Shown here piece by piece: positions 50,528-59,546 of a DNA stretch of 64,000 bases. The notes beneath the pieces are model-generated. The model was not told where the DNA came from and did no database searches. It saw nothing but the letters and a program-made list of their open reading frames with translations. Each line of letters begins with the position of its first letter. The stretch's first letter is position 1. The position numbers and the translations under genes are program-made. The stretch is from Paenibacillus sp. H1-7 (GTDB taxonomy: Bacteria; Bacillota; Bacilli; Paenibacillales; NBRC-103111): assembly GCF_022354825.1 (NCBI RefSeq), contig NZ_CP031168.1, positions 5,023,501 to 5,087,500 on the forward strand, written 5' to 3'.

Positions 50528-52612
50528 TTATACGGAACAACTGATGCACTCTTCAACGGAAAGATGGTTAGTCCGAGTGTAATAAAGAGATTTCAGTCCT
50601 TTTTTCGCTGCATAAATATAGTATCTTGCAAGCTGCCTCGTCGTTACATCGCTATTCACGTGCAGGACGGTGGATATTCCTTGGTCCACGTGCGCTTGAA
50701 TTTCAGCAATTAAATCCAACACTTTGAATTGATCCATTTGATAGGCCGATTTATAGAAGAAGTAGTTATCTCTGCTCAAATACGGCATCGGATAGTACGT
50801 AGTCGAATTCGCATAAGTCCGCGTTTCGATCTGCTCGACTATCGGCATAACGCTTGATGTTGCATTCTGAATATACGAAATGCTCTGTGTTGGTGCAATA
50901 GCAAGGCGATAAGCATGATAAAGTCCATGGGTTTGTACGGCGTGCTTCAAGTTCGCCCAATCCAATGGAGACGGAACCGTCATATCCTTGAACAGGCTTT
51001 TTACCTTATTGGTGACGGGTCTATAATCCGTTTCTAAATAGCGATCAAAGTAGCTCCCGTTCGCATAGTCCGAAAGCTCGAATCCGGCGAACGTAACGCC
51101 GCGCTCTTTGGCAATCTCCATGCTTTGCTCCAAAGAGTAATAATTCATCATCATGAAGAAGGTCCGTGCAAAATCTTTGGCTTCTTCACTTTCATAGGAG
51201 ATTTTATTTTTGGCCAGGTAGCCGTGCAGATTCATGGCGCCCAGCCCGACCGAATGCATCTCTTTGTTCGCTCTGGCAACGCCGGGAGCATTGGCGACGG
51301 TAGTCATATCGCTGACCGCTGTCAAGGCGATAATCCCTTCTTTGACGGATTCCTTCACCTTGCCGAGCTCCATTACGTTGACAATGTTCAAGGAAGCAAG
51401 ATTGCAGCTTATATCGCGCCGAATCACATCCGCTTGACCGTAATCGGCGATTTCCGAAGTCTCCTGCAGCTGGAAAATTTCCGTGCAAAGGTTCGACATT
51501 TTAATCGCACCCAGCTGCTTCAAAGGGTGAGCGCGGTTCGCATTGCTTTTATTCATAATGTAAGGATAGCCCGATTCAAGCTGAATCATTGAAATCTTGA
51601 TCATCATGTCGCGCGCGCTCATAACGACCTGCTTACGCACACGCTCGTCGGCCAGCAGCTGATCGTACATCACGTCAAGATCCATATCATCCAGATGCAT
51701 TCCATACGCTTTATAAACGGAATAAGGAGCAAAAACATGCAGCGGTTTGTTTTCCTCCGCCAGCTGATAAAACTTGTTAGGTATGATCAGCCCGATCGAT
51801 AACGTTTTGAGACGTGTTTTTTCATCGGCATTGATTTTCTTACTGTCCAGCAGCTCCATAATATCCCATCCGAAGATGTTGTAATAGGCTGCACCCGACC
51901 CTCTGCGCTGGCCCATTTGATCGGCATAGGAGAATGCATCCTCCATCAGCTTGAGCACCGGCATAATGCCTTTGGCCGCGCCTTCCACGTCCTTGATCGG
52001 TTCTCCGCGGCCGCGCAGCTTGGACAGGTTGACCGCTACACCGCCGCCGATTTTGGACAGCTGCATGCAGGTACCGAGAACATAGTTGATCGAATTCAAG
52101 GAATCGTCCATTTCAAGCAAGAAGCACGAAACCATCTCTCCGCGACGGCTCTTACCCGCATTCAAGAACGTCGGAGTCGCCGGCTGTACACGCTGATCCA
52201 TCATCGCTGTAGTCAGCATTCTTGCCGTATTCATATCTCCGCGAGCCAGATGCAAGGCTACTATTGCAACTCTGTCTGGATAGTGCTCCAAGTAGAGCGC
52301 GCGGTCATTACTCTTCACTGCGTAATCGGTATAAAACTTGGATGCCGCCATATAGGAAGGAAACTCGAAGCGATAGCTATGGGCGATTGCGTAAATTTCC
52401 TCAACGTCAGCCTGAGAATATTGCTGATATACATCCTCGTAATAATCGTTATCTATCATATAGCGCACTTTCGTGGTCGTATCGGCGAAATGGACGCTCT
52501 TGCTATGTACTTCCTCTATAAATGCCTTAACAGCTTCCTTATCTTTATCCAATTGAAAAAAGCCGTCCGGATCTCTTTGCAGCAACAAATTGTTCAATTC
52601 AATATGCAGCAA
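50528..52612 (-). CDS. nrdE: Class Ib ribonucleotide reductase large subunit
   Basis: 694 residues from the TTG at 52610-52612, which has AGGAGG 9 bases upstream and begins HIELNNLLLQRDPDGFF as NrdE does. It overlaps nrdI by 14 bases. Motifs: FLNAGKSRRGEMVSCFLLEM, KIGGGVAVNLSKLRGRGEPI, MSNLCTEIFQL with the thiyl-radical Cys, and the C-terminal redox pair ECISC. Reduces ribonucleoside diphosphates using NrdF's radical. The operon is under a cobalamin riboswitch. Confidence 0.96.
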   Translation of the reverse strand: MLHIELNNLLLQRDPDGFFQLDKDKEAVKAFIEEVHSKSVHFADTTTKVRYMIDNDYYEDVYQQYSQADVEEIYAIAHSYRFEFPSYMAASKFYTDYAVKSNDRALYLEHYPDRVAIVALHLARGDMNTARMLTTAMMDQRVQPATPTFLNAGKSRRGEMVSCFLLEMDDSLNSINYVLGTCMQLSKIGGGVAVNLSKLRGRGEPIKDVEGAAKGIMPVLKLMEDAFSYADQMGQRRGSGAAYYNIFGWDIMELLDSKKINADEKTRLKTLSIGLIIPNKFYQLAEENKPLHVFAPYSVYKAYGMHLDDMDLDVMYDQLLADERVRKQVVMSARDMMIKISMIQLESGYPYIMNKSNANRAHPLKQLGAIKMSNLCTEIFQLQETSEIADYGQADVIRRDISCNLASLNIVNVMELGKVKESVKEGIIALTAVSDMTTVANAPGVARANKEMHSVGLGAMNLHGYLAKNKISYESEEAKDFARTFFMMMNYYSLEQSMEIAKERGVTFAGFELSDYANGSYFDRYLETDYRPVTNKVKSLFKDMTVPSPLDWANLKHAVQTHGLYHAYRLAIAPTQSISYIQNATSSVMPIVEQIETRTYANSTTYYPMPYLSRDNYFFYKSAYQMDQFKVLDLIAEIQAHVDQGISTVLHVNSDVTTRQLARYYIYAAKKGLKSLYYTRTNHLSVEECISCSV

Positions 52613-52958
52613 CCAAATGCACCTCCTGTTTAAACCTCTCCACATCTTGTTTCGTTCCTGAAAGCTCAAACTTGCTTAATACCGGAACCTTATATAATTT
52701 GGCGATCAGATCGGCGCTTCGGGCAAACCCTTCGCCCCAATTCCGATTCCCGCTGGCCGAAACACCTATCAGATTCGCATGGTTCTTCTGAAGAAAGGAC
52801 AGCACCTTCTGAGGGACTTGACCGAAGCCCGTAGTATAGGTGATGAGAATGAACGGTTCATCCACCTTCATCATTTCCTCAATTTGAACCACCCTCATAT
52901 TCAGCTTCTCCACAAAACGGCGCACATTTCCCGTCTTGGAATCGTAAGCGATCAACAT
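52599..52958 (-). CDS. nrdI: NrdI flavodoxin
   Basis: 119-residue flavodoxin-like protein that supplies oxidant for assembling the manganese cofactor of NrdF. Starts MLIAYDSKTGNVRRFVEKL, with TYTTGFGQVPQKVLSFL near 40 and GVSASGNRNWGEGFARSADL near 65, all NrdI landmarks. The start at 52956-52958 follows GGAAGG. The longer open frame upstream is leader RNA containing the riboswitch. First gene of the operon. Confidence 0.96.
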   Translation of the reverse strand: MLIAYDSKTGNVRRFVEKLNMRVVQIEEMMKVDEPFILITYTTGFGQVPQKVLSFLQKNHANLIGVSASGNRNWGEGFARSADLIAKLYKVPVLSKFELSGTKQDVERFKQEVHLVAAY

Positions 52959-52995
52959 GTCTTCCTTCCCCTTCCTTGTCCCTGACAAAGCAGAC

Positions 52996-53034
52996 ATAAA
53001 AAAGCGCGTTCGGCTAACAGGGCCGAATGCGCTG
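52996..53034 (-). terminator. Terminator between the cobalamin riboswitch and nrdI
   Basis: Minus strand GCGCATTCGGCCCTGTTAGCCGAACGCGC followed by TTTTTT, 38 bases before nrdI. This is the likely expression platform of the upstream aptamer. Confidence 0.88.
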
Positions 53035-53110
53035 AAATGAGCATGCAAAGAAACACACTTCATTAAAGACGTAACGGACACCTTCCTGTTCTCCGCAGGC
53101 CGTGTCAATG

Positions 53111-53290
53111 AGCAGGCAGGTCTCCTGGCTAGAGAGTCATCGTGATCGATCCGCCTTCCCAGCTTGTTCAACCAAGCCAGTGGCATACAAGACCGATTCT
53201 CCTCTCTTACAGTGGCGGGACCGCGCCGGTTTCTCACCGGTCTTCCCTATTAAGCTTTTTCGTAGTGTTTCACGAAATGCACCTGTCACA
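53111..53290 (-). ncRNA. Cobalamin (AdoCbl) riboswitch of the nrdIEF operon
   Basis: Minus strand: ACAGGTGC, AATAGGGAA, ACCGGTGAGAAACCGGCGCGGTCCCGCCACTGTAAG, GGGAAGGCGG and the B12 box AGCCAGGAGACCTGCC, in the canonical order. B12 riboswitches before class I reductase genes are known where a B12-dependent class II enzyme can replace them, so a nrdJ gene is expected elsewhere in this genome. Confidence 0.95.
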
Positions 53291-53448
53291 ACAATATATA
53301 GTTGGCATTTAATAATTTATATCAATATATGGTGCTTGTCAATGGATAGGAGAGCCCTATTTTTAATATACTCATAGACTTCAGCCCAATGCTGTCCATC
53401 CCTGTTCGTACTTATTTCGTGCCATTCAATACAGCTGCATGCGGCTTA

Positions 53449-53496
53449 TTAATGACAAAAAAGGACGGCGCATGCGGCGCCGCCTCCTTTTTGCTC
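53449..53496. terminator. Hairpin between glycosyltransferase and nrd leader
   Basis: AAAAAAGGACGGCG...CGCCGCCTCCTTTTT palindrome with A and T tails, usable in both directions. It lies downstream of the glycosyltransferase stop. The rest of 53291-53602 shows no gene. Confidence 0.65.
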
Positions 53497-53602
53497 GATT
53501 TGTAATTCCTATCGATATGACCCTAAGTTCCCCCACTAAATCCTGTTCTGCCAAATGCCTTGTACAAATCTTCGAGTCACTTCGGAACCTGGAACCTCCA
53601 GC

Positions 53603-54361
53603 CTACAGAAAAATCCAACGCATATCGTCACGATTGCGCAAATCTTCTGCTTTGGCCGCGGTTTCGTAATACACCCTTTCCAATTCAGGCCTGTCGACAA
53701 AATGCTGGGCTCCCCATCCCTTATCCTTGTCGCTTTGCGGAATCCTTGTCTGTATAAACAGCTTGCGTCGGATCATTTCCTCGTTCCATGGACTAAATCT
53801 GAAATGGAGCATGTATGCACCTGGTATATAGGATTCGCTCGGATGGAATGATTGATGTCGGCCGGGTCCATAAGCGCCATCCGGATATTGGTGAATAAAT
53901 CGATCCCTGAAAATATTTTCATATCGATATATGCCGTGATATCTTTGCTTAACTAGAGGCGCATCCGGACTGGGATCAGAATATACACCCCACGGGTCTG
54001 CCATTGTAACGCCTGTTGTTCTATATATGAATTGGCCTTGTTGATTCAATTGATGCAGGAAAGCATACTTATGCTGAATGCATAGGAATTCGGTTGTATT
54101 CAAAACCATTTTCCAGCCCGTGAACTCACGCTCGAATTCCATAACCTCCTGATCGCAGGCGGCTATATCAAAAACGGGGTTTCGGGATCTGCGTATCTCC
54201 CAATTCGGTGCCAGTTGGCGGATCAGCATATTGGAATTATCCGTCGAACCGTAATCGATCATGACACCGTGATCGAACAATGGATAATGATGCTTTAGCC
54301 ACCATTGAAGCATGTACGCTTCATTGTAATAATGACAAAAGACGATCATATTGGATTGCAT
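53603..54361 (-). CDS. Glycosyltransferase family 2-like protein
   Basis: 252 residues. Starts MIVFCHYYNEAYMLQWWLKHHYPLFDHGVMIDYGSTDNS, the usual strand-loop-DxSxD pattern of GT2-like / DUF23-type transferases that modify cell-surface glycans. The N-terminal 'CHYYNEA' and 'IDYGSTD' place the nucleotide-sugar site. No membrane segment. No other envelope genes adjoin; single gene. Confidence 0.8.
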   Translation of the reverse strand: MQSNMIVFCHYYNEAYMLQWWLKHHYPLFDHGVMIDYGSTDNSNMLIRQLAPNWEIRRSRNPVFDIAACDQEVMEFEREFTGWKMVLNTTEFLCIQHKYAFLHQLNQQGQFIYRTTGVTMADPWGVYSDPSPDAPLVKQRYHGIYRYENIFRDRFIHQYPDGAYGPGRHQSFHPSESYIPGAYMLHFRFSPWNEEMIRRKLFIQTRIPQSDKDKGWGAQHFVDRPELERVYYETAAKAEDLRNRDDMRWIFL

Positions 54362-54690
54362 AAGATAACCCCCCGCTCTATAATGTTTCCTCTCTTTTAA
54401 TATATTCCTGAGATTGCCGGGGGCGTGGGTGAATTTTCTGGTATTAAAAAATATTGTTACTATACAAGACGTCCTTCAACAGGCAGAAACTAACAGGTGT
54501 TATTCATTTCCCATCATGATTGTGTATAACTCGACCTGCTCAGCTCTGATACATATTGTGGCTTAAGTAAGGCAATAGCTGTCAAACATTTCTCATCATC
54601 TTGCCCTTACACATCTTTCTCAGAGCTTCTTATTGTAAGTATTTTTTTATACAAATCGCTAATATTTTCGGATTCTTTTTCGGGTAGCTA
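54362..54690. other. AT-rich stretch without a recognised gene
   Basis: Sequence upstream of the glycosyltransferase and downstream of the frameshifted gene at 54691. I found no ORF with family features and no clear terminator. Its AT content is higher than its neighbours', suggesting decayed or acquired DNA. Confidence 0.3.
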
Positions 54691-55107
54691 TCACTTTTCG
54701 TGCTTAGGATAAAAATCTCTAAATAAATAATTATGTGCAGAACTTGCCATGACCCTTGTCTTTTCTTCCTCCCTCTGATCAATTACATTTATTAATTTCT
54801 CTACTATGTACTTGATCGGTTCAATACTCATATAAATCCTTTCCATTCTTCCGGCTCGATCAAACAAGCTAAGTTTCCTTAACGTTGCGATAATTCTATC
54901 TTTATAGACGTGGTCTTCAATACTTTTATGTTATTTATTAATTTGTTAATTGAACGATAATTAATTACCAAGCCTCTATGTAACCAAGATCTATACTTAT
55001 GTAGAATCTGATAAAGTACTGGATTTGTTGGATCCGATCTAAGAAAAATAAATAAATAAATAAATAAGTGAATCCATCAAGTTTTTTGCGTACATCTTTT
55101 CAAACAT
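54691..55107 (-). pseudogene. Small hypothetical gene broken (or switched) at simple repeats
   Basis: GGGGGTGG precedes ATG 55105-55107 (MFEKMYAKNLMDSL), then five ATTT units (55046-55065) put the frame into a TAG. One base on, the frame continues LRSDPTNPVLYQILHKYR-SWLHRGLVINYRSINKLINNIK. At an A4 run (54924-54927) it shifts again and continues SIEDHVYKDRIIATLRKLS-LFDRAGRMERIYMSIEPIKY-IVEKLINVIDQ to TGA at 54691. Restored, it is about 139 residues. I know no homologue. Losing one ATTT, or gaining two, would repair the first break. Confidence 0.55.
55046..55065. repeat. Tetranucleotide repeat (AAAT)5
   Basis: Five uninterrupted AAAT units inside the 5' part of the small gene on the minus strand; copy-number change shifts its reading frame. 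Confidence 0.9.
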
Positions 55108-55296
55108 TATTACCACCCCCTTTTATTTATTCGTATCCGGAATACCCGCACAACGAGAACATATATTCTATTTTTACCATAAAATGCACCAATTGTACAT
55201 TATTGGTTTGTTTTTATGAAATTGCGCCAAACCAACAAAAATGACCCCTATCCCATAATATACAGGGTAAGGAGCCATTACTCGATGGTTCACAAA

Positions 55297-57090
55297 TTAA
55301 TATGCTTTCGCGGTACGCTCCGTTTCCTCCTCATTCGGTGACTCTTCCCCCTGCCACAATAGCTGCATCTCCGTACAAGTCGCCAGCAGCTCGGACAATG
55401 TACCCTCAGCCTCGACCCTGCCGTTCTTCATCACAATAATATGATCCGCGCGTGCTAGTGCCGCTCTTCGGTGAGACACAGCGATACACGTCACATCCTG
55501 TTCTTTAAACAGTCGTTCCCACAGCAGCTTCTCGGTTTCTACGTCAAGCGCGCTGGATAGATCGTCGAAGAGCAACAGATCCGACTGCGTCAGCATCATT
55601 CTGGCCGTAGCCGCGCGCTGGATTTGTCCTCCGGACAGCATCACGCCCCGTGGACCAACCATGGTATCAAGCCCGTGTTCGAGCTGCTTCACATCTTGCT
55701 CCATCACTGCTAACCGAACTGAATAATCAAGCATATCCGCGGATACATTGCTGCCTTGGGTGATGTTCTCGCGGAGCGGGTCACTGAACAAGCGCGGCAC
55801 CTGCGGTGTATATGCCGCTCTCGGCGGGATGAGGAATGTCGCCGGATCCTCTATCTGCATCCCATTCCATGTGACTTTTCCATCCGTTTTGGGGAGAAGT
55901 CCTAGCAGCGTCCGAACCAAGGTCGATTTTCCAGAGCCAATTCTGCCCGTAATGACCAGAAATTTGCCGCGCTCCAAATCGAAGCTGACGTCAGAGATTC
56001 CATTATGAGAATTCGGGTATTGATAGGAGAGCCCTTCCACCTCCAGCCGCTGCAAGGGTTCAAACGTGCTCTTGTCATAAACCGGCACATCGGGCGGCGA
56101 ATGGTCCAGATAAATCGCATTGTGCTCGACTATGCTGTCTTCCTGGCCTGGACGAAACAGCACCCGCATCCGTTCGATTGCAACTTTCAGCTTGTTGTGC
56201 TGGAACACCATGTAACCGAACAACGAGATGCTTGATCCGAACGAACCGACATACATCGTAAAAAGCGCAAAGTCCCCAACCGTGAATCGCCCTGCCTGCA
56301 TCTCGGCAGCACACATCAACAAAATAATACCCGTGCTAATGCTAAGTACATGCTGGTTCAATGAGCGCATCCACTGCTTGAATAAATTATCTTTGAGCGC
56401 CGCCTGCCTGCGTGCTTCATTAAGCGCTAAAAACCGGTTAAGAACATGGCGCTCGGCTTGCCCCAGCTTTATTGCTTGCACGGCGCTGAAGGTTTCCGCG
56501 ATAAAACCGGTGATTCGTCCTGTCGCTTCGCGATTAAGCCGGCTGTATCTTTGCGCTTTGTTGCGGGATAAATTATTAAGAAGCGTCACGACCAGAAGCG
56601 GAAGAATCGCAACGACAGTGATCCATACGTTAATATTAACCATGATGACGATGGCGATGACCGCGTACGCTAACTTCCCCCAGAAATCAACCCAGGATTC
56701 CACATACTCCACCACTTCGTCTACGTCTTCACGGAAACGAGTCATGGCCTCGCCCGGCGAAGCGGGCAGGTTGCGTCCAGGCCAGCGCATAATGCCAGTG
56801 AGCATATTGGTACGCAATATCGCTTGCAGATGGTACGTGTAGGTGATCCATTCATAGAAGGCAACGAAGAACACTCCGACTCTTCCAACCCGCACAAGCG
56901 CTATCAACAACAACGGTACTACAAGCCACATGAAGTTCTGGGACCCGCTGGCTACGCGATCGAAAAACCACTGCATCCCCACTCCAAACAGCAGTGGAAT
57001 AGAGTGAAACGCACACCACAGGAGTCCGTTGATTATAAATAACGTTAACCGATAGTGCAGCAGACGCCCTACAAACTGACCTACGGTCAT
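55297..57090 (-). CDS. ABC exporter half-transporter with degenerate catalytic site
   Basis: 597 residues. Membrane domain about 1-320 with six segments. The ATPase domain starts near 350: Walker A GRIGSGKST, signature LSGGQIQRAATARM, Walker B LLLFDDLSSALD with Asp in place of the catalytic Glu, and H-loop AVSHRRAAL. The ATG overlaps the stop of the partner gene by 4 bases, so a heterodimer with it is expected. Likely exports a drug, peptide or lipid. Confidence 0.92.
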   Translation of the reverse strand: MTVGQFVGRLLHYRLTLFIINGLLWCAFHSIPLLFGVGMQWFFDRVASGSQNFMWLVVPLLLIALVRVGRVGVFFVAFYEWITYTYHLQAILRTNMLTGIMRWPGRNLPASPGEAMTRFREDVDEVVEYVESWVDFWGKLAYAVIAIVIMVNINVWITVVAILPLLVVTLLNNLSRNKAQRYSRLNREATGRITGFIAETFSAVQAIKLGQAERHVLNRFLALNEARRQAALKDNLFKQWMRSLNQHVLSISTGIILLMCAAEMQAGRFTVGDFALFTMYVGSFGSSISLFGYMVFQHNKLKVAIERMRVLFRPGQEDSIVEHNAIYLDHSPPDVPVYDKSTFEPLQRLEVEGLSYQYPNSHNGISDVSFDLERGKFLVITGRIGSGKSTLVRTLLGLLPKTDGKVTWNGMQIEDPATFLIPPRAAYTPQVPRLFSDPLRENITQGSNVSADMLDYSVRLAVMEQDVKQLEHGLDTMVGPRGVMLSGGQIQRAATARMMLTQSDLLLFDDLSSALDVETEKLLWERLFKEQDVTCIAVSHRRAALARADHIIVMKNGRVEAEGTLSELLATCTEMQLLWQGEESPNEEETERTAKAY

Positions 57091-58832
57091 GCCAATTCCT
57101 CCTGACGATCTGTTTGTAATAACTTTGCATAATATGAGTACGGGTTCTGCGCAAGCGCTTCCCTTTCTCCGAATTCGAGAATCCGTCCATGGCCAAGCAC
57201 CATAATTTTGTCTACTTTCTCCAACGTGGACAACCGATGGGCAATGATGATCGCTGTGCTATGCTCCAGCAGCTGATCCACTGCGCCTTGCAAGGCGGCT
57301 TCTGTTGCCGCATCCAGTCTTGATGACGGCTCATCCATAATAACCAGGCTCGGTTTAGTCAGAAAAACTCGCGTCAGCGCGAACAGCTGCGCTTCCCCGG
57401 CAGATAACGAAGCCCCTCCGGCAGATAAATGCGTGTCCAGCCCGTTTGGCAGCTCTTCGATCCAGCTTCGTAATCCGAGCTTATCGGTCGTCGAGAGAAT
57501 ATCTTGTTCCGGTACGCTGTTGTCGAACAAAGTGAGATTATCCCTCAGCGTTCCGTCAAACAGTTGTACGTCCTGTGTGACCATGCCGACCCGGCGATAC
57601 AACGCTGCGAGCCGCATGGAGCGGATGTCCACACCGCCTACTCGTATGGTGCCGCTATCCGTGTTATACATGCGAAGCAGCAGACGGCTGATGCTGCTCT
57701 TCCCGCTCCCGGTGCGCCCTACAAGGCCCAAGCGCTCGCCTGGCTGCAAGGAAAAGCTGATGTCATGCAGCACACGGGTGTCTTTGTTGTAGCTGAAGCT
57801 CACCTGCTTGAACTCCACACCTAGAGCCCCGGCTGGAAGCGTTTCGCCATCCCCTTCTTCAATCTCGCTTTGCATCGATAAAATTTCACGGGAGCGGCGC
57901 ATACCCGACTTCGCTTTTTGAAACTCCTGCACCTGATTGCCGAGCTGTTCAATCGGATCGTTCAGCATTTGTGTGTATTGGTAGAAGAGAAACAGCGTAC
58001 CCAAGGAGACCTGGCCCTTCAAATACATATAAACGCCAAGCAATAATACTACAGTCACGGCGAGGGCAAATAAGACGACCGTAGCGTTCCATGGAACTAC
58101 GCGAAGCATCCATGCTTTTCTTCCGGTCAGGAACAAGGTGCGCATCGCTCGATGAAAACGGTTCATCACATAGGGAACGCCACCGTTGGCCTGTACGTCC
58201 TCAATTCCGGCAATCCTCTCTTCGATCAGTCCCAGCAAGGAGGCTTTGGCTTGGCGCTCGGCTTGCGTCGCAGCTACACCCAGATCGCGAATGTACACCA
58301 TTACCCCGATGGAAATACAGGTGAACACAGTCATCACAACGGCAATCGGCCAATTATAGACGAACATATAGCCCAGAATGCCTGCCAGCAGAACGAAGCT
58401 GCCGATAATCTGCACGATAAACATAGAGAAAAAATTCGACATGTTCGTTACATCGCCGTCGACGCGTTCGATCATTTCGCCGGGTGTTTTGAGATTATGA
58501 AAGCGCATGTCGAGCCGGAGGCAGTGCTTAAGCAGATCGGCCCTAAGCTGATTGGTCGCCCGCCAAGCTACATCATTGCCCATATAGCTTATTGCTACAG
58601 TGAACAGCTGATTGCAAACGGCTACAATAAGATACACACCGGCAAGACTGAGCAGATCGGTGACGATTCCTTTGGCGGATGCGGTATCAATAAATTGCCG
58701 GACGATTTGCGGATGAATGAGCTGAAGCGCTGTGGAAGACAGCAGCATCCCAAGTAGAAGCATGAGCCTGCCTTTTACGGAGCGAAGATAACGAAACAGC
58801 CAACAAATCGATAATTGCTTGTTGTAGTGCAT
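57087..58832 (-). CDS. ABC exporter half-transporter with intact Walker B
   Basis: 581 residues. Membrane domain about 1-315. ATPase domain: Walker A GRTGSGKSS, a non-consensus signature LSAGEAQ, Walker B LVIMDEPSSRLD with the catalytic Glu, and H-loop IIAHRLSTL. Together with the downstream partner (signature LSGGQ, Walker B DD) this gives one consensus and one degenerate ATP site, the pattern of heterodimeric exporters such as BmrCD. Start after AAGGGGGG. Confidence 0.92.
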   Translation of the reverse strand: MHYNKQLSICWLFRYLRSVKGRLMLLLGMLLSSTALQLIHPQIVRQFIDTASAKGIVTDLLSLAGVYLIVAVCNQLFTVAISYMGNDVAWRATNQLRADLLKHCLRLDMRFHNLKTPGEMIERVDGDVTNMSNFFSMFIVQIIGSFVLLAGILGYMFVYNWPIAVVMTVFTCISIGVMVYIRDLGVAATQAERQAKASLLGLIEERIAGIEDVQANGGVPYVMNRFHRAMRTLFLTGRKAWMLRVVPWNATVVLFALAVTVVLLLGVYMYLKGQVSLGTLFLFYQYTQMLNDPIEQLGNQVQEFQKAKSGMRRSREILSMQSEIEEGDGETLPAGALGVEFKQVSFSYNKDTRVLHDISFSLQPGERLGLVGRTGSGKSSISRLLLRMYNTDSGTIRVGGVDIRSMRLAALYRRVGMVTQDVQLFDGTLRDNLTLFDNSVPEQDILSTTDKLGLRSWIEELPNGLDTHLSAGGASLSAGEAQLFALTRVFLTKPSLVIMDEPSSRLDAATEAALQGAVDQLLEHSTAIIIAHRLSTLEKVDKIMVLGHGRILEFGEREALAQNPYSYYAKLLQTDRQEELA

Positions 58833-59065
58833 AGATGTCCCCCCTTTTCTTCATGAATTGTATCGAAAAGAATGAAATAATCCCTCTTCGCTGCAACATA
58901 ATTACCATAATACACCAATAGCGTATCGTAAAAGGTAGAAATTGATTGTTAGTAAAGGTGTCCCTCCTTACATTGAGTTACCGAATCTGCTTTGGTCAAC
59001 TGAAATCGATGCTTGCAGCGGTGAAAGCGCTTGATAACAAGATAAATCATTTTTCCAAAAAAATG

Positions 59066-59094
59066 TAGACTTATGTTTTTCTGTAAGCTATAAT
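59066..59094 (+). promoter_or_regulatory. Candidate promoter for a small RNA
   Basis: TAGACT (59066-59071), a 17-base spacer and TATAAT (59089-59094) on the plus strand, in a 440-base gene-free region. Confidence 0.5.
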
Positions 59095-59100
59095 ACTATT

Positions 59101-59180
59101 GTAAGGGATTGGAAATGGTCCCCTTGCTTAAATTATGTCTGAAACGATAAATCCCACAGTTGACTGTGGTTTTTTTTATT
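59101..59180 (+). ncRNA. Possible small RNA with two hairpins
   Basis: About 80 bases from the predicted start after the promoter at 59066-59094. The first hairpin is GTAAGGG...CCCCTTGC (59101-59127); the second is CCACAG TTGA CTGTGG (59154-59169), followed by TTTTTTTT, a textbook terminator. There is no ORF of note and no downstream gene on this strand within reach. The remaining parts of 58833-59278 show nothing. Confidence 0.45.
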
Positions 59181-59278
59181 TCCCCTTCTATCCTTGACTC
59201 GAATGTAAGAAAACGCAAAGAGCCCGTCCTGCTGCATGACAAGACGGTTGACTATCGAGGAAGCTGGTACCCGGAGAG

Positions 59279-59458
59279 TTATTCATAATGTGATGATGGA
59301 GCCAGATTGATTATTATTGCAAAAGCAAGGTAACCAAATGTCATCAGTAAAAGTACATAACCTACCCATCGCAAATGATGTAATGATGATTTCGAGCGAA
59401 GAATTAATAGAAGTCCATTTCCAATCATTAGCGCTATTATGATCCCAAAATTGAACAA
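59279..59458 (-). CDS. Small hypothetical membrane protein
   Basis: About 59 residues with two hydrophobic segments (FGIIIALMIGNGLLLIL and VGYVLLLMTFGYLAFAIIINL) joined by a basic loop RSKSSLHHLRW. The TTG at 59456-59458 is 9 bases after GGGAGGG; a GTG eight codons earlier overlaps that site. I do not recognise the family. Confidence 0.55.
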   Translation of the reverse strand: MFNFGIIIALMIGNGLLLILRSKSSLHHLRWVGYVLLLMTFGYLAFAIIINLAPSSHYE

Positions 59459-59546
59459 TCCTACACGCCCTCCCGTTATCACGGCTAGAGTTAGATAAAG
59501 GCAACCGATCCTCGGCTGCCCTTGTTATGCCTCCCAAATACTCTTC

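Noticed and set aside
52959..53237. 93-residue N-terminal extension of NrdI
   Set aside because: Covers the terminator and part of the cobalamin riboswitch; NrdI family members begin at the ATG chosen.
54362..55296. Insertion sequence or prophage remnant in the AT-rich gap
   Set aside because: No transposase or integrase motifs, terminal inverted repeats or target duplications were seen.
56228..56842. 204-codon plus-strand ORF
   Set aside because: Antisense to the ABC exporter membrane domain; no ribosome site.
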